From JBNJFY01 sp051747265 (GTDB taxonomy: Bacteria; Bacteroidota; Rhodothermia; Balneolales; Balneolaceae), in the NCBI GenBank assembly GCA_051747265.1, contig JBNJFY010000002.1:537990-601989 (forward strand): a stretch of 64,000 nucleotides of DNA, in the 5' to 3' direction. Both the position numbers and the translations under genes were made by a program. The stretch's first letter is position 1; the number at the start of each line of letters is the position of its first letter. The notes under the pieces are model-generated. The model worked only from the letters and a program-made list of their open reading frames with translations. It did no database searches and was not told the DNA's origin. Of this stretch, positions 36,708-46,446 are shown piece by piece.

Positions 36708-38708
36708 ATGGATCATTCCGGCCACCAACACCACGATTCAAATAGCCAAGGTCACGGAAGCCATCATGAACGGATGCTCCGTGATTTTCGGCAACGCTTT
36801 TGGATATCCCTGTTACTAACCCTGCCTATTCTTGTTTTATCCCCCACTATTCAGTCACTAGTAGGGATGGGCGGCGCCATCACTTTTAGGGGACAACTGT
36901 ATGTTTTATTTGGTATATCAACCATCATTTTCTTTTACGGGGGGTGGCCCTTTTTAAAGGGGGCCGTGGAGGAGCTTTCCGACCTCAATCCGGGAATGAT
37001 GACCTTGATCGGCTTGGCCATTCTGGTGGCTTATGGCTACAGCAGTATGGTAGCTTGGGGATTTCCCGGCAAAGTGTTCTTTTGGGAGCTGGTCACCTTG
37101 ATCGATATCATGCTGGTGGGGCACTGGATTGAGATGCGCTCGGTGATGAGTGCCTCCAAGGCCTTGGATAAGCTGGCTGAGCTGATGCCTGAACAGGCTA
37201 CCCGAATCAAGGAGGACGGATCCACCGAAATAGTCAACCTAGATGAACTTCATAAAGATGATCGCCTGTTGGTTAAACCCGGCGAAACCATTCCCGCTGA
37301 TGGGATCGTTGTAGAAGGACAATCTAGCGTGAATGAATCTCTGGTCACCGGGGAATCCAAACCGGTAAAAAAAACTATTGATGATGAAGTCATTGGAGGA
37401 TCCGCTAATCAAAATGGATCCATTACCATCAAAGTGACTCAAACTGGGGAGGACAGCTTTCTCTCGCAAGTGATGCGCCTCGTGAAGGAAGCCCAGGAAA
37501 GTAAATCCCGTACGCAAAATTTAGCCGATCGAGCTGCATTTTGGTTGACCATTATCGCATTATCTGCCGGGTTGCTCACCTTCTTGGGCTGGACTTATTA
37601 TAGCTCGCAAGATATGGTGTTTGCCCTGGAACGCACCGTGACGGTCATGGTGATAACCTGTCCGCATGCACTAGGGTTAGCCATTCCGCTGGTGGTATCC
37701 GTATCAACCTCTATAGCCGCCAATCATGGATTTTTAATTCGTAACCGTACCGCGTTTGAGCAGGCTCGAGGAATCGAGGCGGTTATCTTCGATAAAACCG
37801 GCACGTTGACCGAAGGCAATTTTGGGGTCACCGATATTTTATCCCTTCATGAAGCCTGGAAAGAAGATCAGGTGTTAAAATATGCGGCATCCATTGAACA
37901 GAAGTCCGAGCACCCGTTGGGAGAAGGGATTGTAAATGCCGCGGAAGATTACTTTGGGGCTCAGAATGTGGAAGCGATCACCGGCAAGGGAATTAAAGGC
38001 TCGGCCAACGGTCGTTCGGTATACGTGGTGAGCCCCGGCTACCTGGATGAACAGGGCATCGATCGTCCTCAATCGGAAAACCTGGAGCAACTGAGCAGTC
38101 AGGGGCGAACTATCGTCTACGTACTGGTGGATGATGAATTGATTGGCGCCATTGCTTTGGGCGATCAAATTCGCGATGAATCCTATACCGCTATTCAACG
38201 ACTTAAAGAGGCGGGTATTCAGGTTATGATGCTCACCGGTGATCATCGCCATGTGGCTCAATATGTAGCCAAGGAATTACAGTTGGATGATATCTTCGCG
38301 GAAGTGCTTCCCGATGCAAAATCCGACAAGGTCAAAGAGGTTCAGCAGCGAGGGTTGACGGTGGCGATGGTTGGCGATGGCGTGAATGACGCTCCCGCAC
38401 TGGCTCAAGCAGATGTGGGCATCGCTATTGGAGCCGGATCCGATGTGGCCGTAGAAACCGCGGATCTGATCCTGGTGAAAAACAATCCCAATGATGTGCC
38501 TTCGATCTTAATGTTGGCTCAGGCCACCTACCGCAAGATGATCCAGAATTTGTGGTGGGCCACCGGCTATAATGTGGTGGCTATACCCCTGGCCGCGGGT
38601 GTGCTCTTTTCCTATGGTGTAATTCTGAGCCCGGCCATGGGGGCCATCCTGATGTCGGCCAGCACCGTCATCGCTGCCGCCAACGCACGACTTCTGCGTA
38701 TTCAGTAA
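36708..38708 (+). CDS. copB: CopB-type (P1B-3, CPH) copper-translocating P-type ATPase
   Basis: The 666-aa pump has a His-rich N-terminus (MDHSGHQHHDSN) in place of a CxxC metal domain and eight membrane helices. The A-domain motif is VTGESKP and the P-domain has the phosphorylation site DKTGT (Asp362) and GDGVNDAP. The membrane metal site reads CPH at residues 318-320, not CPC, which places it in the P1B-3/CopB group associated with Cu(II)/Cu(I) export. With the two preceding exported proteins it forms a copper resistance group. The stop codon TAA is followed at once by an iteron element. Confidence 0.94.
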   Translation: MDHSGHQHHDSNSQGHGSHHERMLRDFRQRFWISLLLTLPILVLSPTIQSLVGMGGAITFRGQLYVLFGISTIIFFYGGWPFLKGAVEELSDLNPGMMTLIGLAILVAYGYSSMVAWGFPGKVFFWELVTLIDIMLVGHWIEMRSVMSASKALDKLAELMPEQATRIKEDGSTEIVNLDELHKDDRLLVKPGETIPADGIVVEGQSSVNESLVTGESKPVKKTIDDEVIGGSANQNGSITIKVTQTGEDSFLSQVMRLVKEAQESKSRTQNLADRAAFWLTIIALSAGLLTFLGWTYYSSQDMVFALERTVTVMVITCPHALGLAIPLVVSVSTSIAANHGFLIRNRTAFEQARGIEAVIFDKTGTLTEGNFGVTDILSLHEAWKEDQVLKYAASIEQKSEHPLGEGIVNAAEDYFGAQNVEAITGKGIKGSANGRSVYVVSPGYLDEQGIDRPQSENLEQLSSQGRTIVYVLVDDELIGAIALGDQIRDESYTAIQRLKEAGIQVMMLTGDHRHVAQYVAKELQLDDIFAEVLPDAKSDKVKEVQQRGLTVAMVGDGVNDAPALAQADVGIAIGAGSDVAVETADLILVKNNPNDVPSILMLAQATYRKMIQNLWWATGYNVVAIPLAAGVLFSYGVILSPAMGAILMSASTVIAAANARLLRIQ

Positions 38709-38907
38709 TCAGTGGGTCAGTTTATCAGTGCTTCAGTGCTTCAGAGGAAATTTGCTATCATGCAGCTATGAATCCGTGTATGAAATTTATTGCTAGTGCA
38801 AATAATCGTGAATCTGTTATTGGGCAGTTAAACTTAAATTCGAACTTGTAATAAACGCACAGCAAGCCCCTTCTGTCACACTGAAGCACTGACACACTGA
38901 TCACTGA
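38709..38907 (+). mobile_element. Inverted-iteron element, empty short copy (E3)
   Basis: The left array at 38709-38745 (TCAGTGGG then TCAGTGCT units) begins at the base after the copB stop. The right array at 38873-38907 is its inverted counterpart (CTGAAGCACTGACACACTGA). The 127-bp interior shares its start (CAGAGG...TTTGCTAT..TG) and its end (AATTCGAACTTG, AGCAAGCCCC) with element E4. The interior frame reading FELVINAQQAP matches E4's FELVINSRQAP, so both are probably remnants of one coding sequence. Confidence 0.6.
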
Positions 38908-38977
38908 AATACGTTGCAGTTTTCAGGCATTTATCCTTGGTTTAGGGAGATGATAACCACGAACTGATTTAACCATC

Positions 38978-40975
38978 ATGCAAAATTTTATGATTCGTTT
39001 TCGATTTTCGCTCATCGGCGTACTCCTGGGAGTGTTGTTCCTACCCCTCGCCGGGCAAGCACAACAGAGCCTAGATGCTCCGGTAAAGGCCAGTAATGCT
39101 CACTTGGACGAACAGTCTCAGCGCCCGATTCCTTATCCCATTCTCTATTCCCCGGGCTTTAAGCAAGCGGTGGAGAACGGGACCCGAACATTAAGTGGTC
39201 AACCCGGCGCAAACTATTGGACCAATGACGCAACCTACACGATTCATGCCACGCTTTCGCCGAGTACCCAAACACTGCGGGCACGTGCGCTGATCGAATA
39301 CACCAACAATAGTCCGGATACCTTGCAGAATTTGGCGCTTCACTTACGCCAAAACTTCTATCAAAAAGGAAATGTGCGCAATCGGAATACGGATATCACC
39401 GGAGGGATGAACGTATCGCGAGTAGCGGTGGATGGCCAAGACTTGGTAGAAGGGGCCAACTTTCGCAGCGGCAATTACTTTATAGACAATACTCGTTTAC
39501 TAATTAATAGAGCCCAGGCCCCTGTTGCCCCCGGTCAATCGGCCACAGTTGAAATTTCCTGGAATTTTAAAGTCCCACAAGAAAATGGCTCCCGAATGGG
39601 GCAAGATGGCGAAGTTTTCTATCTGGGATATTGGTATCCACAAATGGCCATGTATGATGATGTGAACGGCTGGATGGCTCAACCCTATATGGGCAATGGG
39701 GAGTTTTACATGGGCTTTGCCGATTACGATGTATCCATCACCGTACCTGAGGGGTGGTTGGTGGCGGCTACCGGTCAACTTAAAAATTCGGAAGAGGTAC
39801 TTACCGATACCGTACGCCGACGTTTGGATCAAGCCGCTACTTCGGATAGCACCATCCATATTGTAAGTGAGGATGAACGCGTGGCTGGTAAATCAACGGT
39901 AGATAGCGATACCGGACAGCTGACCTGGCGCTTCACCGCCGAACAGGTGCGCGATTTTGCTTTCGGTACGTCCGACCACTACGTATGGGATGCGACTAAC
40001 GCGCAGACCGGGGAAGGGTCCTCGATGATCCACGCCTTGTATCGTCCTCAGCATAAAACCTGGGAAGAGTCTGCGCAGTACGGCAAGTTTTCCATCGAGT
40101 ATATGTCGGATCTCATCATGCCTTACCCTTGGCCGCAAATGAGCATTGTGGAGGGCTTGATTGGAGGAGGTATGGAATACCCCATGATTACGTTGATCGG
40201 ATCCACCCGCAGTGCCCGTGGCGTGTTTGGAGTTACCTTTCACGAACTGTCCCACATGTGGTTTCCCATGATGGTAGGATCCAACGAAAAAGCCTATACC
40301 TGGATGGATGAAGGGTTGGTTTCGTTCAACACCAAGTTAGCCAGCCAGGAATACTGGAACAGCGAAGATGAATGGAACCCGCAGCGACAAAGTTATTATT
40401 ACATTGCCGGATCCGGCCAGGAAGTGGCCTCCATCCGTCACGCCGACCGCTATCCGGTGAACTCTTCGGCTCGATATATCGCTTCGTATAACAAACCGGC
40501 GCTGGTGTTAAATATGCTGCGAGGCATAGTGGGCGAAGAAGCCTTCATGAACGCCTATCGCACATATGCCCAAAACTGGAAATATAAGCATCCCACTCCC
40601 TACGACCTGTTTCATACGTTTGAAACGGAGCTGAACATGGAGTTGGATTGGTTTTGGCGAACCACGATCTACGAAACATGGCTGCTGGATCAAGCCATTA
40701 CCCAAGTAGAAAGTGGTGCGGAAAGCGGCGCTATTCAAATTACCGATCTTGGATTGTCTCCCATGCCCGTGCTACTTACCGTTACCTATGCCGATGGATC
40801 CACCCATGAGGAGCAGTTGGCTGTGGATCACTGGCTGAAAGGAAATCGCACTCAGAATGTGCAGGTTCCCGGCGGCGAGATTACCAAAGTGGAAATTGAT
40901 CCCCATTACTATATGATGGACGTGGACCGCTCTAATAACATGTGGAGAAAGGAAGCTGACCCGAATCAAGAATAA
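38978..40975 (+). CDS. M1-family metallopeptidase (aminopeptidase-like)
   Basis: The 665-aa exported enzyme has a signal peptide ending near PLAGQAQQ, an N-terminal beta-sandwich, and a gluzincin catalytic domain. The zinc motif HELSH (His422, Glu423, His426) is followed 18 residues on by the third ligand in DEGL. The exopeptidase motif usually read as GAMEN is here GGMEYP, as in many Bacteroidota M1 relatives. It probably trims peptides in the periplasm. A strong terminator follows. Confidence 0.92.
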   Translation: MQNFMIRFRFSLIGVLLGVLFLPLAGQAQQSLDAPVKASNAHLDEQSQRPIPYPILYSPGFKQAVENGTRTLSGQPGANYWTNDATYTIHATLSPSTQTLRARALIEYTNNSPDTLQNLALHLRQNFYQKGNVRNRNTDITGGMNVSRVAVDGQDLVEGANFRSGNYFIDNTRLLINRAQAPVAPGQSATVEISWNFKVPQENGSRMGQDGEVFYLGYWYPQMAMYDDVNGWMAQPYMGNGEFYMGFADYDVSITVPEGWLVAATGQLKNSEEVLTDTVRRRLDQAATSDSTIHIVSEDERVAGKSTVDSDTGQLTWRFTAEQVRDFAFGTSDHYVWDATNAQTGEGSSMIHALYRPQHKTWEESAQYGKFSIEYMSDLIMPYPWPQMSIVEGLIGGGMEYPMITLIGSTRSARGVFGVTFHELSHMWFPMMVGSNEKAYTWMDEGLVSFNTKLASQEYWNSEDEWNPQRQSYYYIAGSGQEVASIRHADRYPVNSSARYIASYNKPALVLNMLRGIVGEEAFMNAYRTYAQNWKYKHPTPYDLFHTFETELNMELDWFWRTTIYETWLLDQAITQVESGAESGAIQITDLGLSPMPVLLTVTYADGSTHEEQLAVDHWLKGNRTQNVQVPGGEITKVEIDPHYYMMDVDRSNNMWRKEADPNQE

Positions 40976-41002
40976 GTAATGAATGTTAGTGGCTCTTGGT
41001 GA

Positions 41003-41037
41003 GCCAGCCGGGTGAAATACTACCGGCTGGCTTTTTT
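41003..41037 (+). terminator. Rho-independent terminator
   Basis: GCCAGCCGG pairs with CCGGCTGGC and is followed by six T residues, after the M1 peptidase gene. Confidence 0.9.
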
Positions 41038-41209
41038 GTAATATGAGGTCCTATCCCATAGCCTCACCAATCTCAAACTCCATGATTTTTATTTCAAAAA
41101 AATCTAAGCAGCGGAAGTTTGGGATCCGAGCGACAGATGAAACTAAATAACCAGGTAGATTTGTTACAGACCTGACACTAGTCAACCAAATTTTAAATGG
41201 ATTGCAGTT

Positions 41210-41596
41210 ATGAGTTATTATTACGGTAAGAAGTTAGATTTGACCTTCGATGAAGCCATTGAGCGGGTCACCGCCGAATTAAAGGAAGAGGGATTTGGAG
41301 TATTAACCGAAATAGATGTGACGACCACGCTCAAAAAGAAATTAGATGCTGATTTTAAACCCTATCGCATCTTGGGGGCGTGCAATCCGGAATTTGCTCA
41401 CCAAGCGCTCCAACAAGAAGATAAAGTGGGCGTGATGTTACCCTGTAACGTAATTGTCGAACAACATGAGGACGGATCTGTGGAAATTTCCGCTGTCGAT
41501 CCCGTTGCCTCTATGCAGGCTATCGATAACTCGGATTTAACGAAAATTGCCGGTGAAGTTCGAACGCGACTCCGTAAGGTTATTGACGCCCTCTAA
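41210..41596 (+). CDS. DUF302 domain protein
   Basis: The 128-aa protein has the full DUF302 fold: an N-terminal helix-strand unit (FDEAIERVTAELKEEGFGVLTEIDVT), the conserved KPYRILGACNPEFAHQAL, and the final VMLPCNVIVEQ strand with VDPVA. The family occurs in small stand-alone proteins, often near copper or sulfur genes, without a firmly known activity. A terminator follows at 41625. Confidence 0.9.
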   Translation: MSYYYGKKLDLTFDEAIERVTAELKEEGFGVLTEIDVTTTLKKKLDADFKPYRILGACNPEFAHQALQQEDKVGVMLPCNVIVEQHEDGSVEISAVDPVASMQAIDNSDLTKIAGEVRTRLRKVIDAL

Positions 41597-41624
41597 TCGC
41601 TGTTGAAATATAGTGTTATCTGTA

Positions 41625-41656
41625 AGCCCGGTTCCCGATGGGGGCCGGGCTTTTTT
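41625..41656 (+). terminator. Rho-independent terminator
   Basis: AGCCCGG pairs with CCGGGCT and is followed by TTTTTT, after the DUF302 gene. Confidence 0.88.
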
Positions 41657-41906
41657 ACTAAATATTACCTACCCCTACTATGGTCTTTGCCATGAGCTGA
41701 AGTGCCCGTTATTCGAAATCGATTTAGCGGCCTCTTACAATTAATTCCTATTAATCTGATTACTAAATAGTTTAACAGCCTACAAAAAGCCATTATTGAA
41801 TTAAATACCCTTACGATTTATTTGCCATCCTACGTATTTTCTGCTAATTATAATCTGATTTATCGTTACCTATTTTTACATTCCGTCAGACGCGCTATTA
41901 CCAGGT
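41657..41906. other. Upstream region of the ECF sigma operon
   Basis: This A/T-rich stretch has no gene and no clear repeat. It must hold the promoter of the sigma factor gene. Confidence 0.4.
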
Positions 41907-42464
41907 ATGGATTTCAACCAGATCATAACGGCTATTGAAAATGATGACCAGCGATTGCTGGATCGGCTTTTCCATGAAGCGTTTGATATTTTAATGGGGT
42001 ATGCGGTTGGACATCTGGGAGCGGAACATGATACCGCCCAAGATTGTGTGCAACAGGCATTCGAGCAGGCTTTAACCGCTATTCGAGAGGATAAGCTGCG
42101 TGATAAAAATCGGCTCTATTCCTATATGATAACCTGCTGTCGAAATTTTTACCTGCGCGGGGTGGAACGCAGCAAAGAAGAAGCCTCTGATTTGCAGGCG
42201 ATGTTTACTCATGAAGATCTCCAATCGGGAGCCAATCAACTTTTTGAGCTCTTAGACAAAGAGCGCCAGCGCATTTTAGAATATTGTCTGGACCAATTAT
42301 CGGATAATTATCGCGCTTTTATCGGATATTGGTTTGAACATCCGGATGCTGATGCTAACAAAGTAGCCGATCACTTTGATATCAGCGTCAATAACGCTTG
42401 GACCCGAAAACATCGGGTGGTTAAAATGCTGAATGAATGCTATGAGCAGAAAAGTGTAAGTTAA
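41907..42464 (+). CDS. Sigma-70 family (ECF-like) RNA polymerase sigma factor
   Basis: The 185-aa protein has region 2 (FDILMGYAVGHLGAEHDTAQDCVQQAFEQAL) and region 4 with an HTH (DNYRAFIGYWFEHPDADANKVADHFDISVNNAWTRKHR). There is nothing beyond these, as in ECF factors. It is followed 77 bp later by a membrane protein with an anti-sigma-like start, so this looks like a self-contained envelope-responsive pair. Confidence 0.88.
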   Translation: MDFNQIITAIENDDQRLLDRLFHEAFDILMGYAVGHLGAEHDTAQDCVQQAFEQALTAIREDKLRDKNRLYSYMITCCRNFYLRGVERSKEEASDLQAMFTHEDLQSGANQLFELLDKERQRILEYCLDQLSDNYRAFIGYWFEHPDADANKVADHFDISVNNAWTRKHRVVKMLNECYEQKSVS

Positions 42465-42541
42465 TTCAAAAAATTTTGTAAGGAATGGGTCTTAAGTGGA
42501 TCTATAGGTCAAAGACCTATACAATATCTTAAGAGAAGACC

Positions 42542-43459
42542 ATGAGCAAAGATCAACACATAGAACTTGAACAACGCATTGATGCTTATTTAAAAGGGCA
42601 GCTCTCGGAGGAAGAGGCGGATCAATTATGGGCAGATCTGCTGGAATTTCCGGAGTATTACCAGCATCTGAAAACGGAATTGGCCTTGAAACGCCATTTC
42701 GAACAGCAGAATTCTGGCCATGATAGTCACTCATCTCCAACGCCGATAACCGACTTGCCAAACGCTAATGGAGCAGGCTCTCCCCAAGATGGAAATTCCA
42801 CACCCCCAATGGGTTCCTCATCAAGCCGCCCAGCGGGTAATTCTTGGAAATGGACTATGGCGGCAGCAGCTGTGGTCATTATCATCCTGGGGCTTAACTT
42901 TTTCCTGCCCGACCAAACCCAGACTGCCCAACAAATGGCACTTGCTGATATTAAAGTCAATGACATGGAAACTCCCGATGTCCTGCGATCCGGGGGTAGT
43001 GCTCAGGATTCTCAAGTGGCTGCCTTAATCAGTATGGGATTGAATTCTGCTCTGACTGGTGATCAAAAGCAAGCGGAACAACATTTTAACCGGGCCCTCC
43101 AAGAGTTAAAATCGCCCAAACAGGCTATGGATTCACTCAGCCTGGCCAGCGCGCATCTGAATCTGGGAATTATCTATTATAACCATGGTCAGTATGACAA
43201 AGCGGCCATCGCCTTCGATCAGGCCATCAATTACGCACAGCCTTCCAAACGGATTCGGGAGAAATCGTACTGGTATTTGGGCAACACCTTACTTAATCAA
43301 GATAAGTTGGAACAGGCTCGGGAAGCCGTACATAATACGTATGCCTTGAATGGTGTGTATCGCGAACCTTCGTACCGGTTGCTGCGAAAACTCGATTATG
43401 AGCTGGGGTATGTCGATTACGACAATTACGAGCAACAGACCCAAGAACTTGAAAAGTAG
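42542..43459 (+). CDS. Putative anti-sigma/TPR membrane protein
   Basis: The 305-aa protein has a soluble N-terminal part (residues 1-55, IDAYLKGQLSEEEADQLWADL) that resembles the zinc-less anti-sigma domain of Bacteroidota. A Ser/Pro/Asn-rich linker follows, then one membrane helix (about 102-120, MAAAAVVIIILGLNFFL), then a periplasmic region with TPR-like repeats (SAHLNLGIIYYNHGQYDKAAIAFDQAI). The arrangement is typical of sigma regulators that sense envelope state. The anti-sigma call rests on gene order and layout, not on a firm domain match. Confidence 0.75.
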   Translation: MSKDQHIELEQRIDAYLKGQLSEEEADQLWADLLEFPEYYQHLKTELALKRHFEQQNSGHDSHSSPTPITDLPNANGAGSPQDGNSTPPMGSSSSRPAGNSWKWTMAAAAVVIIILGLNFFLPDQTQTAQQMALADIKVNDMETPDVLRSGGSAQDSQVAALISMGLNSALTGDQKQAEQHFNRALQELKSPKQAMDSLSLASAHLNLGIIYYNHGQYDKAAIAFDQAINYAQPSKRIREKSYWYLGNTLLNQDKLEQAREAVHNTYALNGVYREPSYRLLRKLDYELGYVDYDNYEQQTQELEK

Positions 43460-43486
43460 TGTCTAATCGGTTGCATTTAGTAAAAC

Positions 43487-43513
43487 AAGGCTTCTCATCT
43501 GAGAAGCCTTTTG
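43487..43513 (+). terminator. Rho-independent terminator
   Basis: AAGGCTTCTCA pairs with TGAGAAGCCTT, followed by TTGT, after the anti-sigma/TPR gene. Confidence 0.75.
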
Positions 43514-43595
43514 TAATTTATGGTTAGGCTTTCCTGCCTGAAGCTGTATATTATATGTACATATCTCCAACCAGGAAGAAAATCACGGTATCGCT

Positions 43596-44621
43596 TTGAA
43601 CCCACTATTGGATCCGGACCAAAAGGAAGAAGGCTTTGAACACCACGTACGCCCGCAATCCCTGGAGGATTTTATCGGTCAGGAGAAGTCGGTTCGGAAT
43701 CTGGGCGTTTTTATTCAAGCAGCGCAGAAACGAAACGAGGCGCTGGACCATGTCATTTTATCCGGACCACCCGGCTTAGGTAAAACCACCTTGGCTCACA
43801 TTATCGCCAATGAGATGGGGGTACAGATTCGTCCCACCACCGGCCCGGTATTAGAAAAACCGGGAGATCTGGCCGGTATGTTAACCAATCTGGAAGAAGG
43901 CGATGTCCTCTTCATTGATGAAATTCATCGCTTGAACGCCGTGGTGGAGGAATATCTGTATTCGGCTATGGAAGATTATAAGCTGGACATTGTCATTGAT
44001 TCCGGGCCCAACGCGCGCAGTATTCAGATTGAGTTAAATCGGTTTACGTTGATTGGGGCTACCACGCGCAAAGGCTTGCTTACTGCTCCACTTCGAGCCC
44101 GGTTCGGCATAGATATGCGCCTGGATTATTACGAGGCGAAATTATTACAACGTATTGCCATGCGATCAGCCAATATTTTGGGGATTGGGATTAGTGATGA
44201 GGGCGCGCATGAAATTGCCCGTCGTAGTCGGGGTACCCCGCGGATTGTTAATAAATTACTGCGCCGCACCCGTGATTTTGCGGAAGTGGATGGAATGGAC
44301 CATATCAACAAAGAGATTGCCGACGTGGCCCTCAACGCACTGGATGTGGACCAGAACGGGCTGGATGAAATGGACATTCGCATCCTCACCACGATTATCG
44401 AAAACTATGATGGCGGTCCGGTGGGACTTAGTACCATTGCGGTGGCTGTGGGTGAGGATAAGGGAACGATTGAAGAAGTATACGAGCCGTTTCTCATTCA
44501 GGAGGGATTTCTGCAACGAACGCCCAAAGGTCGGGTAGCCACGCCCAAAGGATTCCGATATCTGGGACGCTCTCCAAAAGCCGAGGATCAGAATCTGTTT
44601 AGTAACGGCGATGGAGAATAA
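43596..44621 (+). CDS. ruvB: Holliday junction helicase RuvB
   Basis: The 341-aa AAA+ motor drives branch migration of Holliday junctions with RuvA. Walker A GPPGLGKTT is at residues 57-65, Walker B LFIDEIHRL, sensor residues lie in GATTRKGLL, and a C-terminal winged helix ends it (GLSTIAVAVGEDKGTIEEVYEPFLIQ). Length is standard. There is no ATG at the N-terminus, so the start is the TTG at 43596, preceded by CAGGAAGAA. It is convergent with the next gene, 9 bp apart. Confidence 0.96.
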   Translation: MNPLLDPDQKEEGFEHHVRPQSLEDFIGQEKSVRNLGVFIQAAQKRNEALDHVILSGPPGLGKTTLAHIIANEMGVQIRPTTGPVLEKPGDLAGMLTNLEEGDVLFIDEIHRLNAVVEEYLYSAMEDYKLDIVIDSGPNARSIQIELNRFTLIGATTRKGLLTAPLRARFGIDMRLDYYEAKLLQRIAMRSANILGIGISDEGAHEIARRSRGTPRIVNKLLRRTRDFAEVDGMDHINKEIADVALNALDVDQNGLDEMDIRILTTIIENYDGGPVGLSTIAVAVGEDKGTIEEVYEPFLIQEGFLQRTPKGRVATPKGFRYLGRSPKAEDQNLFSNGDGE

Positions 44622-44630
44622 CGCCCGGCA

Positions 44631-45143
44631 TTAACCCAAATCAATTTTATCGGGAGCCTTGGGTTTTACCGAACTGGTTTGCACATCCAAGGGTTTGGGG
44701 TGATTCTCTTTGAGTCGCAATCCTTTCCACTTACACTTCTTACAGTAAAACCGGCGGATAGGAATTATTTTGCTCACTTTTCGCTGAAAATCGGTTCGGC
44801 GAATACGGCTTAAAGGGTAACCACAGTGGGGACATTCAGTCCCCGTGAATCGTGCACTTGATCGCAATCGCCACATTAAGCGCCAGATGGATAAGACAAT
44901 TACTCCTACGGCCGCTCCACCGGATAACAGCACTTTCATATTTAGTCCGGTGACCAGATCATGCAACCATTGGGATGCATCAGTCACCCAAACCAAGGCG
45001 CCCTCGGTAAGTAGTTGGCGCAGGGGCTCAATCCCATACTCTTCAACAATAGCCAGATTAAAACTCAGGTATATGCCCCCCGCTATCGTTGCTAGCAGCA
45101 ACAAGTCAACAACCCAGGAGTATTTTATTCTTTTCAGTATCAC
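44631..45143 (-). CDS. Two-TM protein with a C-terminal zinc ribbon
   Basis: The 170-aa protein has two membrane helices (about residues 12-30 and 70-88) separated by a periplasmic loop. A cytoplasmic tail carries a four-Cys zinc ribbon (CPHCGYPLSRI, then FYCKKCKWKG) and ends in a basic, Pro/Lys-rich segment. No family is recognised. It stands alone, divergent from metK and convergent with ruvB. Confidence 0.75.
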   Translation of the reverse strand: MILKRIKYSWVVDLLLLATIAGGIYLSFNLAIVEEYGIEPLRQLLTEGALVWVTDASQWLHDLVTGLNMKVLLSGGAAVGVIVLSIWRLMWRLRSSARFTGTECPHCGYPLSRIRRTDFQRKVSKIIPIRRFYCKKCKWKGLRLKENHPKPLDVQTSSVKPKAPDKIDLG

Positions 45144-45297
45144 GGCGATTTTTTCAACTCCGACCTATTACAGTAGGGGCTTTTTTAAGCTTTTTAAATT
45201 TTGAGACTGGGAATCTGCAACCATCATTGAATTTTCGTAGCTTTTGGAGCTTAATTCCCTGCTATATCAAGAAACACAAATCGTAAGTACCAATTCA

Positions 45298-46446
45298 ATG
45301 AAAAATTTATTCACTTCCGAATCGGTTTCCGAAGGACATCCGGATAAAGTGTCGGATCAGATTTCTGATGCCATTCTGGATGCTATGTTGAAAGAAGATC
45401 CCAATTCTCGTGTTGCCGTCGAAACCTTAGTGACTACCGGCCTGGCCGTGGTTTCCGGTGAAGTGACCACTGATGCCTATGTTGACGTTCAGGAGGTGGT
45501 GCGAGAAGTCATCCGTGATATTGGATACACCAAAGCTTCGTATCGGTTTGATGCCGATTCGTGCGGAGTGCTAGTGAGCATCCACCAACAAAGCCCGGAT
45601 ATTGCCCAAGGGGTAGATGAAGACGAAGAGAAGGGGCAAGGTGCCGGTGATCAGGGAATGATGTTTGGCTACGCTTGTAAGGAGACGGAACAGCTGACCC
45701 CTATGTCTCTGCAATTCTCCCACGACTTGGTTCGGGAGTTAGCCCACATCCGAAAAGAGACGGCGCTGATGCCCTACCTGGGACCGGATAGCAAGAGCCA
45801 GGTAACTATTGAATATGATGACGACGGCAAGCCGTTTCGTGTAGATACCATTGTTCTATCCACCCAACATGATGAAGGCATTTCGCAGGATGACATCCGG
45901 TCGGATATTAAAAAGCATCTGATTCCACGCGTAATCCCCAATGATCTGATGGATGGCGATACCAAATTGCATGTGAACCCCACCGGCAAATTTGTCATTG
46001 GTGGTCCCCACGGTGATACCGGGTTGACCGGACGCAAGATTATTGTGGATACCTACGGCGGACGCGGTGCGCACGGCGGTGGTGCCTTCTCTGGTAAGGA
46101 CCCATCCAAAGTAGATCGCAGCGCGGCTTACGCCTCTCGTCACATTGCTAAGAATATTGTGGCCGCGGGACTGGCTGATGAGTGCCTGGTACAACTGGCC
46201 TACGCCATCGGCATTGCCGATCCTGTATCCATTAATGTGAATACCTATGGTACGGGCAAAGTCAGCGATATGGAGCTAGCCCAAGCGGTGGACGAAGTAT
46301 TTGACTGTACGCCTAAAGGCATTATTGAGCGTTTCGACCTGAAACGTCCCATTTACCGTAAGACTGCGGCTTATGGTCACTTTGGTCGCGATGAGTTCCC
46401 TTGGGAACAGACCGATTATGTGGATAAGCTGAAAGCAGCACTGTAG
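45298..46446 (+). CDS. metK: S-adenosylmethionine synthetase
   Basis: This 382-aa enzyme makes S-adenosylmethionine from methionine and ATP. The signature residues are intact: SVSEGHPDKVSDQ at the N-terminus, GAGDQGMMFGYA, the P-loop-like GGPHGDTGLTGRKII and GGGAFSGKDPSKVDRSAAY. An upstream ATG at 45244 would add 18 unrelated residues, so I chose the ATG giving MKNLFTSES. I see no SAM riboswitch in the 150 bp upstream. The stop is followed by a solo iteron end and then a terminator. Confidence 0.96.
   Translation: MKNLFTSESVSEGHPDKVSDQISDAILDAMLKEDPNSRVAVETLVTTGLAVVSGEVTTDAYVDVQEVVREVIRDIGYTKASYRFDADSCGVLVSIHQQSPDIAQGVDEDEEKGQGAGDQGMMFGYACKETEQLTPMSLQFSHDLVRELAHIRKETALMPYLGPDSKSQVTIEYDDDGKPFRVDTIVLSTQHDEGISQDDIRSDIKKHLIPRVIPNDLMDGDTKLHVNPTGKFVIGGPHGDTGLTGRKIIVDTYGGRGAHGGGAFSGKDPSKVDRSAAYASRHIAKNIVAAGLADECLVQLAYAIGIADPVSINVNTYGTGKVSDMELAQAVDEVFDCTPKGIIERFDLKRPIYRKTAAYGHFGRDEFPWEQTDYVDKLKAAL

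Noticed and set aside
45144..45297. SAM riboswitch before metK
   Set aside because: I could not find the paired helices or conserved core of known SAM riboswitch classes in this stretch.
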